In this document: in pieces, positions 36,601-44,699 of the stretch
Numbering within the stretch: the stretch's first letter is position 1
Layout: each line of letters opens with the position of its first letter
Source: Pseudomonas sp. AKS31
Lineage (GTDB): Bacteria > Pseudomonadota > Gammaproteobacteria > Pseudomonadales > Pseudomonadaceae
Direction of reading: 5' to 3'
DNA: 64,000 nt
NCBI RefSeq assembly: GCF_023634765.1
Contig: NZ_JAMLFX010000003.1
Location: forward strand, 325,178 to 389,177
The notes under the pieces: model-generated
What the model was told of the DNA's origin: nothing
What the model saw: only the letters and a program-made list of their open reading frames with translations
Databases searched by the model: none
Position numbers and translations under genes: made by a program

Positions 36601-39152
36601 GGTTTGATAAATTCCATTTGGTGCGGAAGAAATGGAAACTCGTAGTTACGGTCAATCAAACCAATAGAGCCAAGTAGTGATCCCACGCGTCCGATCCATA
36701 ATCCTAATGGATCGGCAGTTTTTGTTCTCAAGGTTCTCGAATTTTGTTCACTTAAGTTAACGATATTCGACCATAGAAAAACTTGTGGGTCGAGCAACGA
36801 TTCCGGTGAGATCTTTTTCATGATATTCAGAATCCCATAAGCGCCATGACATAAAGAGTCATTGACGGGTCTCTTTCGTTTTTCGAGATTTGAATATGAG
36901 AATGCGGCTTTTGGTGGGTGCTTTTCCAAGAAATCTAGCGCAGGCTGTACTCCATTGTTTGCGAAATAACTGATCGCCAAATAATTACCAGGTAAACCGT
37001 GGCTCCACGCAAACTCACCGGCGCTTGATTTCGAGCGTTTTCTGTAGTCGCGCCAATTTTCAATTGACTCATCATATTCGTTAAGCTCCCAAGACAAAAA
37101 GCCTAGGAATAATTCGTGGATTGAATCTTTTTTTGCGATAAGTTTATTAAAATAAAATAATGAGTATGCGCACCCCATTATTCCGTGAGACAGGCCACTC
37201 AATAAAGCGTCGCTTCTCGTTGTGATTGCATTGTCGAATGTGGGTAGTTTGCTTCCAGATATAAAGGTGAGTTCGGTCTCTATTTTTTTGTATAAGGAGT
37301 TGGCTAAATCGGAAAACGATAAATCTTTAGTGAGATCGAATAACAGCGTGAGTACATTTAGAGTGCCGAACATTCCAGAAAGAAAGTCAGAGCCCCAAAA
37401 ATATTTTTGCCACCATGGTTCTCCCAGTACGTCTTCAACATATTTTTTATACAGCTGTAGTAGTTGGCTTTGCCTTTCATCGTCGAAATAATTTAAGCCT
37501 GTCAGGAGCGGAACGATTGCGGACGATAGACCGAAGTGAAAGCCCCCTAAGTGCGTGCCCTTATTTGTCAGTTTTTTAACTGTTCTACTGTGGCAATGAT
37601 TTAGTAGTTCAGTTACCAGAGCTTTATCTATGGCGCTGCTATGACTGGCCGCCACTACGCAGCCATAAAGAATACCAGACAATCCGTAGTAGAAGTCATC
37701 TCCTAACTCCGAGAACTCCATATAGCCACCTGGTGATGAGTGAAATCCTAGCCAGAGCCCATTACTCGAAATTTCGGTGCGTAACAGTTCATTGATCAAG
37801 CATGCGTTGATTTCCGATGATGTCCTGATTTTGTTAATGATCTCGTCTGTATTTGAATAACGGGGGTCTCTCAAGTCGTCGTGTTGTTTGAAGGAGTGGT
37901 CCGTGAGTTTATTTCCGTGTTCATACATGTTTTTCATTGCTAAAAGGGTGTTTGAAGTTAGTTTCTCTTCAAATGCAATTCTGTTTTTGTCCAAGGTTTT
38001 GATGTATTGGATACTGTTGTCTATTCCGTTTATATAATCTTTACTATCGAGGTGCCCTGAACCGCTGTAACCGGGTTCGTAGAACTCAAGAGCACCGGCT
38101 TGTCCTCGAGCAAAAGGTATGTCCAGATCCAAGCAGGCTGAGACCTCCGCGTTGAGAAAGCCTATCGCGGGAGCTGTGTCGTTATTAAGGATATTTTCCA
38201 GGAAGGCCGTTCGTTTGTCAGTGCAACGCATTAAGGTTGCATGCAGGGAACATTGAATGGCGTAGTGATATGTCGCGGTCGGTCTGGGGATATACCTGTT
38301 TTGTCGGCCTCTAAAAGATTTAATTGTTTCGATAATTGACGGTTGCGCATTGTTCAATATAGAAAATAGAGTGGTTAGGCCATCAATGATTTGATTTTCG
38401 TAGTCCCACGGCTGCGCCGGTTTCCCGTTAAGATATAAAACATTCTGATTTGGAAATATTTTAACTCCGTCCATGCCAAATTGACTGTGACCAGTTTCGT
38501 CTTCTAAGTGTTGATACAGGTTTAGACTGACATATTGCTCTGATAATCTACCCAGCGCACTCAAGTCTACACCGATACCATCGGTGCCTTTCCAAGTCCA
38601 ATTCGGAAGAATACTTGTTTGGGTAACGTTCCAAACGGTCCTGGATCCATAATGCGTTTCGCTAGCCGAGACATCAATTGCGGAGAGGTTGACGTCAGAC
38701 CCAATATTGAATACTTCGTTAATCTCCTGTCTGTCTTCTATCAAATGAGTAAAAAACTGTAATGTAAATTCGACAAGATTTTGTGATATTTTGGTGAGGA
38801 CTCGATCTAGCTCTGGATAAGCTTTAATGATGTCGGTGAGATAGCTTTTATTTTCGCTAACTAACTTGTAGTAAGAGGAGGTTTCCATCTCTCTGCCGAT
38901 GATGGATTTTTCAAATATTTGTTTTTCGGTGATTAAAACGTTACTAGCTGCGTTGGTAATTCTCGCTGCCAGGTTTGTTGCGAAACCGCTGATAATAACT
39001 GATTGAGTTTTCAGGGCGCTTCCGGATGCTTTTGGAAGTTTATTTTCGATATGGTAGATATAGTAAGACAGGTATGGCCATAGCGGGCAGTCTGTGGTCA
39101 GTCTTCGGTGGGAGCTCAAGGGTTCAGTTAAAAACTCGATCGGCGTTTTCAA
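36597..39152 (-). CDS. LanM-like lanthipeptide synthetase lacking the kinase core
   Basis: 851 aa; class II synthetases are normally about 950-1100. The DUF4135 part is recognisable: helical N-terminus with YPELDRVL and LIEDRQEINEVF (about 112-149), SETHYGSRTV (164-173) in place of the usual S-D-x-H-x-G-G-R-S-V, ILPNWTW...VDLSALG (181-201), RYIPRPT (286-292, the Arg/Thr elimination pair) and DLDIPF (342-347). Between 173 and 181 there is no room for the YKPR lysine, D-x-H-x-x-N and IDLE segments of the kinase active site. The LanC-like half has FYYGLSG, LSGMFG, GLSHGIMG, WSHGLPG (716-722, Ser for the zinc Cys) and CHGAYG (768-773). TTG start with TTAGGAT upstream. AT-rich, coupled to the exporter genes. 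Confidence 0.85.
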   Translation of the reverse strand: MKTPIEFLTEPLSSHRRLTTDCPLWPYLSYYIYHIENKLPKASGSALKTQSVIISGFATNLAARITNAASNVLITEKQIFEKSIIGREMETSSYYKLVSENKSYLTDIIKAYPELDRVLTKISQNLVEFTLQFFTHLIEDRQEINEVFNIGSDVNLSAIDVSASETHYGSRTVWNVTQTSILPNWTWKGTDGIGVDLSALGRLSEQYVSLNLYQHLEDETGHSQFGMDGVKIFPNQNVLYLNGKPAQPWDYENQIIDGLTTLFSILNNAQPSIIETIKSFRGRQNRYIPRPTATYHYAIQCSLHATLMRCTDKRTAFLENILNNDTAPAIGFLNAEVSACLDLDIPFARGQAGALEFYEPGYSGSGHLDSKDYINGIDNSIQYIKTLDKNRIAFEEKLTSNTLLAMKNMYEHGNKLTDHSFKQHDDLRDPRYSNTDEIINKIRTSSEINACLINELLRTEISSNGLWLGFHSSPGGYMEFSELGDDFYYGLSGILYGCVVAASHSSAIDKALVTELLNHCHSRTVKKLTNKGTHLGGFHFGLSSAIVPLLTGLNYFDDERQSQLLQLYKKYVEDVLGEPWWQKYFWGSDFLSGMFGTLNVLTLLFDLTKDLSFSDLANSLYKKIETELTFISGSKLPTFDNAITTRSDALLSGLSHGIMGCAYSLFYFNKLIAKKDSIHELFLGFLSWELNEYDESIENWRDYRKRSKSSAGEFAWSHGLPGNYLAISYFANNGVQPALDFLEKHPPKAAFSYSNLEKRKRPVNDSLCHGAYGILNIMKKISPESLLDPQVFLWSNIVNLSEQNSRTLRTKTADPLGLWIGRVGSLLGSIGLIDRNYEFPFLPHQMEFIKP

Positions 39153-39176
39153 TGTAAAAATCCTAAAGTAAGTGAG

Positions 39177-39203
39177 AGGGGCGGCACGGATTAACCAGCC
39201 CCT
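39177..39203 (-). terminator. Hairpin between precursor peptide and lanM-like gene
   Basis: AGGGGC and GCCCCT can pair around a 15-base loop, in the 60-base gap. No long U-tract follows, so it is likely a leaky attenuator or mRNA stabiliser that lets the precursor be made in excess, as at other lantibiotic operons. Confidence 0.4.
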
Positions 39204-39212
39204 GGCTCATAA

Positions 39213-39395
39213 CTACATGTAAGTCGCGTAGCAGCATCCTTGCCAACATTGTGAGCAACAACTAGTGCATGGGCGCGAACCGCTGCTGGCTGCGCTTAAG
39301 TTGCTGAATGCTTGAATTGCCAGCGTTGAAATAGGTGCGCTTGAATTTAGAATGCGTGCCCTCGCACTACGGATTACTAAGAAGTCGATTTCCAT
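39213..39395 (-). CDS. Candidate RiPP precursor peptide, six cysteines
   Basis: 60 aa. Leader-like N-terminus of about 40 residues without Cys (MEIDFLVIRSARARILNSSA then a Ser/Ala/Leu-rich helix-prone stretch), then a 20-residue C-terminus with Cys at 43, 46, 47, 50, 54 and 55, Thr at 44 and 58, and Ser at 45 and 48. A Gly-Ser at 39-40 could be the leader cut site, a variant of the double-Gly type. AAGGAA lies seven bases before the ATG. It is directly upstream of and co-oriented with the LanM-like gene. No peptidase-containing transporter is present in the operon, so the processing protease is elsewhere or absent. Confidence 0.75.
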   Translation of the reverse strand: MEIDFLVIRSARARILNSSAPISTLAIQAFSNLSAASSGSRPCTSCCSQCWQGCCYATYM

Positions 39396-39459
39396 GATTT
39401 TTCCTTATAAGTTTATGTTTGGCCTAAATGTATTGATTGCTAATGAAGTGTTACGTTTT

Positions 39460-39660
39460 TTATGCTAGCTGTGACTCAAATAACTTCAATTCAGAAGTTT
39501 CCTGAAGTTCTGCGTGATTAAATTCGAGCCAATGTAGGAAAGAAGTCACGGGCTTGTGCGATGATTCTTTTGGTGTTGTTAATTCGTTGTTATTGTTGAA
39601 AGTTCTCTGGGTGTGGTTGCGCCAAGCACTGCACTCGCCTACTTCACGTTTTTTTCGCAT
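39460..39660 (-). CDS. Possible small protein upstream of the precursor gene
   Basis: 66-codon frame starting ATG at 39660 with GAGGGAAGG six bases upstream and ending 64 bases before the precursor start. The product is polar (MRKKREVGECSAWRNHTQRT, an NNNN run, then LHWLEFNHAELQETSELKLFE) with one Cys. Codon use is AT-rich like the operon. No family recognised. It could be a second peptide, a regulator, or a chance frame across the promoter region shared with the acetyl-CoA hydrolase gene. Confidence 0.4.
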   Translation of the reverse strand: MRKKREVGECSAWRNHTQRTFNNNNELTTPKESSHKPVTSFLHWLEFNHAELQETSELKLFESQLA

Positions 39661-39736
39661 TAATTGCCTTCCCTCGGAAGTAAATCCCCGGCAAGCTCGG
39701 TCTACCCCTATTCACGGAACGGGCAGGAGGCTTCAG

Positions 39737-41659
39737 ATGGTGCAGTTGTGTTCGATCGAACAAGCAGTGGACGACGTGCTGGCGCGGTTGCCGGCGCATA
39801 TCCACATGGGCATGCCGCTGGGCCTGGGCAAACCCAATCACTTCGTCAACGCGCTGTACCGGCGGATCAAAGGCCTTCCCGAGCGGCAGCTGACGATCTA
39901 CACAGCCCTGTGCCTTGGCCGTCCGAATCTGGGCGATGGTTTGCAGAAGCGCTTTATCGAACCCTTCGTCGAGCGCGTCTTCGGTGATTACCCGGAATTT
40001 GATTTCCTCGCCGACCTGCACCGTGACAGCCTGCCCGCCAACATCCGTATCGAGCAGTTTTTCATGCAGCCCGGCAGCCTGCTCAACAGCGCGCCGGCCC
40101 AGCAGGATTACGTCAGCAGCAATTACAGCCATGCCGCCCGTGACATCAACGCCGCCGGGCTGAACCTGGTGGCGCAACTGCTGGCCAGCAGCAGCGAACA
40201 CCCGGATCGCCTGAGCCTGAGCTGCAACCCGGACATTACCCTCGACCTGTTGCCGATGATCGCCAAGCGCCGCGACGCCGGGGAAACCATTTTGCTGGTC
40301 GGTCAGGTGCATACCGATCTGCCGTACATGCCCGGCGACGCTGAAGTCGACATCGACACCTTCGACCTGCTGATCGACGCGAAGGACAGCAGCACGCTGT
40401 TTTCCACGCCGAACATGCCGGTGGGGTTCCAAGATCATTTCATTGGCCTGCACGCGAGTACGCTGGTTCGCGACGGCGGTACGTTGCAGATCGGCATCGG
40501 CTCGATGGGCGATGCGCTGACCGCCGCACTGCTTGCACGTCAGGCAGATAACGCCGGATACACAGCGTTACTTGATGACATCAACGTCAGTCAGTGGGCG
40601 CAGTTGATCGAACGCGAAGGCGGGACCGCGCCGTTTGCCAAAGGCCTGTACGGCTGCAGCGAAATGTTCGTCAACGGTCTGCTGGTGCTGGCGGATGCCG
40701 GCATCATCCGGCGCAAGGTCTATCCCGACGTGCAGACGCAGGAACAGGCCAACGCAGGCACTCTCGATGAGGCCGCGCAGACTGACGGTATCTCGGTGCA
40801 TGGCGGTTTTTTCCTTGGCCCGCGCAGTTTTTACGAGCGCCTGCGCGAGTTACCGCAGAGTAAACGCCTCGAATTCAACATGACCCGCATCAGCTACATC
40901 AACGAGCTTTACGGACAGGAAGAATTGAAGCGCTTGCAGCGCCTTGATGCACGGTTCATCAACACCGTGTTCACCATGACGTTGCTGGGTGCGGGCGTCG
41001 CGGATCAACTGGAAGACGGGCGGGTGCTCAGTGGCGTCGGTGGGCAGTACAACTTCGTGGCCCAGGGGCATGCGCTGCACGATGCGAGGTCGATTCTGAT
41101 TCTGCGCAGTTGGCGTGAGTCCGGCGGGGATGTCAGTTCCAACATCGTTTGGGAATACGGCCACTGCACGATCCCACGGCATTTGCGTGACATTGTGGTC
41201 ACCGAGTACGGCATCGCCGATTTGCGTGGCAAGTCCGATGCGGTGGTGATCGAGTCGCTGCTGAACATCAGCGATTCCCGTTTCCAGCAGGGCCTGATCG
41301 AACAAGCGCAAAAAGTCGGCAAACTGCCCAAGGATTTCCGCCTCGACCCACGTTTTGCCGACAACACACCGCAGCGTCTGCAAGCGATTGCCGCCCGGCA
41401 TCCGAACCTGTTTCCGGAATATCCGCTGGGCTGTGATTTCACCGCGATCGAACGGGATTTGCTGCGCGCGCTGAACTGGCTGAAGAGTAAGTTCAAGCTG
41501 ACCGAGATTCTGGAACTGGGCAAGGCTGCGCTGGATGCACCGGAGGCATCGCTGTATCCCGAGCATCTGGAGCGGATGCAACTGACCAACCCGGAAGGCC
41601 TGAAGGAAGATTTGTTCCAGCGCCTGCTGCTCACTGGCCTGAAGGTCACTGCGCAATAA
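39737..41659 (+). CDS. Acetyl-CoA hydrolase/transferase family protein
   Basis: 640 aa. Family I CoA-transferase/hydrolase; the C-terminal AcetylCoA_hyd_C region carries GVGGQYNFVAQGHALHDARSILILRS (about 434-459) and VTEYGIADLRGKSD (about 490-503). GIGSMGDAL is seen at about 254-262. Likely moves CoA between acetyl-CoA and an acceptor acid, or hydrolyses it. It is longer than the usual 430-500 residues of the family, with extra N- and C-terminal segments. ATG at 39737 has CAGGAGG seven bases upstream; the frame is open back to 39554 but that part is not similar. Confidence 0.9.
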   Translation: MVQLCSIEQAVDDVLARLPAHIHMGMPLGLGKPNHFVNALYRRIKGLPERQLTIYTALCLGRPNLGDGLQKRFIEPFVERVFGDYPEFDFLADLHRDSLPANIRIEQFFMQPGSLLNSAPAQQDYVSSNYSHAARDINAAGLNLVAQLLASSSEHPDRLSLSCNPDITLDLLPMIAKRRDAGETILLVGQVHTDLPYMPGDAEVDIDTFDLLIDAKDSSTLFSTPNMPVGFQDHFIGLHASTLVRDGGTLQIGIGSMGDALTAALLARQADNAGYTALLDDINVSQWAQLIEREGGTAPFAKGLYGCSEMFVNGLLVLADAGIIRRKVYPDVQTQEQANAGTLDEAAQTDGISVHGGFFLGPRSFYERLRELPQSKRLEFNMTRISYINELYGQEELKRLQRLDARFINTVFTMTLLGAGVADQLEDGRVLSGVGGQYNFVAQGHALHDARSILILRSWRESGGDVSSNIVWEYGHCTIPRHLRDIVVTEYGIADLRGKSDAVVIESLLNISDSRFQQGLIEQAQKVGKLPKDFRLDPRFADNTPQRLQAIAARHPNLFPEYPLGCDFTAIERDLLRALNWLKSKFKLTEILELGKAALDAPEASLYPEHLERMQLTNPEGLKEDLFQRLLLTGLKVTAQ

Positions 41660-41675
41660 AAAACGACAAAAAAAC

Positions 41676-41768
41676 CTGTGGGAGCGGGCTTGCCCGCGAT
41701 GGCGGTGTATCAGTCAACTTGGATGTTGAAGGATAGTGCCCCATCGCTGGCAAGCCAGCTCCCACAGG
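41676..41768. repeat. REP pair (mixed types)
   Basis: A GGGAGCGGGCTTGCCCGCGAT unit faces an ATCGCTGGCAAGCCAGCTCCCACA unit, between convergent genes. Confidence 0.85.
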
Positions 41769-41797
41769 TATTGCAATGTGCTTGCGGCTTTCAGCTG

Positions 41798-42421
<624 letters not shown>

Positions 42422-42427
42422 TCAATT

Positions 42428-44437
42428 CTAGCGCTTTAACATCGCGCGTATATCGGCCAATGCGTTGTTGCCGCGCACGGCTTTGACTTCGGTCGGTGTG
42501 TCATCGTTGCCTTCCCAGGCCAGATCGTCCGGCGGCAGCTCATCGAGGAAGCGGCTCGGCGCGCAGTCGATGATCTCGCCGTACTGCTTGCGCTTGGCGG
42601 CGAAGGTGAAGGCCAGGGTCTGGCGCGCGCGGGTGATGCCCACGTAGGCCAGGCGGCGTTCTTCTTCGATGGTGTCGGCTTCGATGCTGGAGCGGTGCGG
42701 GAGGATTTCCTCTTCCATGCCCATGATGAACACGTAGGGGAATTCCAGACCCTTGGAGGCGTGCAAGGTCATCATCTGCACGCCTTCGGCGCCATCCTCT
42801 TCTTCCTGCTGACGCTCAAGCATGTCGCGCAGGACCAGTTTGCCGATCGCGTCCTCGACGGTCATCTCGCCTTCTTCGTCCTTCTCGAGGGTGTTTTTCA
42901 ACGCCTCGATGAGGAACCAGACGTTGCCCATCCGGTAGTCGGCAGCCTTGTCGCTGGAGCTGTTGGTGCGCAGCCAGTTCTCGTAGTCGATGTCCATGAC
43001 CATGCTGCGCAGCGCCGAGATCGGATCCTCGCCGGCGCATTGCTCGCGGACCTTGTCCATGAAGCGCTTGAAGCGCGACAGACGATCGGTGAAGCGGCTG
43101 TCCAGGTGTTCGCCGAGACCGATTTCGTCGGTGGCGGCGTACATGGAGATCTTGCGTTCGGTGGCGTAGTTGCCGAGTTTTTCCAGGGTGGTCGAGCCGA
43201 TTTCCCGGCGCGGCACGTTAATTACCCGCAGGAAAGCGTTGTCGTCATCCGGGTTCACGATCAGGCGGAAGTAGGCCATCAGGTCTTTCACTTCCTGGCG
43301 GCCGAAGAAGCTGTTGCCGCCGCTCAGACGGTACGGCACCTGGTGGTGCTGCAGTTTCAATTCGATCAGCTTGGCCTGGTAGTTACCGCGATAGAGGATC
43401 GCGAAATCGCTGTACGGACGGTCGGTGCGCAAGTGCAGGCTGAGGATTTCCATGGCCACGCGCTCGGCTTCGGCGTCCTCGTTGCGGCAGCGGATCACAC
43501 GGATCTCGTCACCGTGGCCCATCTCACTCCACAGCTGTTTTTCGAATTCGTGCGGGTTGTTCGAGATCAGCACGTTGGCGCAGCGCAGGATGCGGCTGGT
43601 GGAGCGGTAGTTCTGCTCGAGCATCACCACTTTCAGGGACGGATAGTCGTCCTTGAGCAGCATCAGGTTTTCCGGCCGCGCGCCGCGCCAGGCGTAGATC
43701 GACTGGTCGTCGTCGCCGACCACGGTGAACTGGTTGCGCTTGCCGATGAGCATTTTTACCAGCAGGTATTGGCTGGCGTTGGTGTCCTGGTATTCGTCGA
43801 CGAGCAGGTAACGCACCTTGTTCTGCCACTTTTCGAGGATGTCGGCGTGCTCTTCGAAGAGTTTTACCGGCAGCAGGATCAGGTCGTCGAAGTCCACCGC
43901 GTTGAACGCCTTGAGCGTGCGCTGATAGTGGGTGTAGACGATGGCAGCGGTCTGTTCTTTGGGATTGCGCGCGTTTTCCAGGGCCTGGGCCGGCAGGATC
44001 AGGTCGTTTTTCCAGGCGCCGATCATGTTCTTGATCTCGTCGACGCCGTCGTCGCCTGCGTATTCCTTCTGCATGATGTCGGTCATCAGGGCTTTGACGT
44101 CGGTCTCGTCGAAGATCGAGAAACCGGGTTTGTAGCCCAACCGCACGTGTTCCTTGCGGATGATGTTCAGACCGAGGTTGTGGAACGTGCAGACGGTCAG
44201 GCCGCGACCTTCGCCAGCGCGCAGCAGGGTGCCGACCCGCTCTTTCATCTCGCGCGCGGCCTTGTTGGTAAAGGTCATGGCGACGATGTACTGGGCACGG
44301 ATGCCGCAGTTCTGGATCAAGTGCGCGATTTTGCGGGTGATCACGCTGGTCTTGCCGGAGCCAGCACCGGCGAGCACCAATAGAGGGCCGCCGACGTAGT
44401 TCACGGCTTCTTGCTGCCGGGGATTGAGTCGGGACAT
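42428..44437 (-). CDS. rep: ATP-dependent DNA helicase Rep
   Basis: 669 aa, UvrD/Rep superfamily 1 helicase that clears replication blocks. Motif I AGAGSGKTSV (about 20-29), Ia AMTFTNKAAREMKER (about 53-67), II VDEYQDTNASQYLL (about 213-226), III GDDDQSIYAWRGA (about 240-252), IV EQNYRSTSRIL (about 274-284), V TLHASKGLEFPYVF (about 556-569), and VI YVGITRARQTL (about 597-607). Complete and of standard length. Confidence 0.97.
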   Translation of the reverse strand: MSRLNPRQQEAVNYVGGPLLVLAGAGSGKTSVITRKIAHLIQNCGIRAQYIVAMTFTNKAAREMKERVGTLLRAGEGRGLTVCTFHNLGLNIIRKEHVRLGYKPGFSIFDETDVKALMTDIMQKEYAGDDGVDEIKNMIGAWKNDLILPAQALENARNPKEQTAAIVYTHYQRTLKAFNAVDFDDLILLPVKLFEEHADILEKWQNKVRYLLVDEYQDTNASQYLLVKMLIGKRNQFTVVGDDDQSIYAWRGARPENLMLLKDDYPSLKVVMLEQNYRSTSRILRCANVLISNNPHEFEKQLWSEMGHGDEIRVIRCRNEDAEAERVAMEILSLHLRTDRPYSDFAILYRGNYQAKLIELKLQHHQVPYRLSGGNSFFGRQEVKDLMAYFRLIVNPDDDNAFLRVINVPRREIGSTTLEKLGNYATERKISMYAATDEIGLGEHLDSRFTDRLSRFKRFMDKVREQCAGEDPISALRSMVMDIDYENWLRTNSSSDKAADYRMGNVWFLIEALKNTLEKDEEGEMTVEDAIGKLVLRDMLERQQEEEDGAEGVQMMTLHASKGLEFPYVFIMGMEEEILPHRSSIEADTIEEERRLAYVGITRARQTLAFTFAAKRKQYGEIIDCAPSRFLDELPPDDLAWEGNDDTPTEVKAVRGNNALADIRAMLKR

Positions 44438-44699
44438 ACGAAAATTCGGGAGTCGTTGACGAAATGGGCCGGCATTTTAACAGGCTCAGAGATTTGTGCT
44501 GCTCTCTCCGACTTGTGACGTACCACGCGATTCAAATTTGCCGCTTTTGTTACTTTCGCGGAGGATGCGCGGTGATTTTGCGGCTAATGTACTCATTCGT
44601 GACACAAAATAACGTTTTGATAACCGTTGTCATTTGGTCATTGAACGGCGCAACGGCATAATGCCCCGCCCACATCATTGCAGAGTCTAGGGAGCTAGC

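Noticed and set aside
34122-39395. Reading the operon as a standard class II lantibiotic cluster (lanA-lanM-lanT)
   Set aside because: There is no C39 peptidase-ABC LanT, the exporter parts lack NBDs, and the synthetase lacks its kinase core; the standard label would mislead.
42695-44383. Plus-strand open frame of 562 codons across rep
   Set aside because: Antisense shadow of a complete rep helicase gene.
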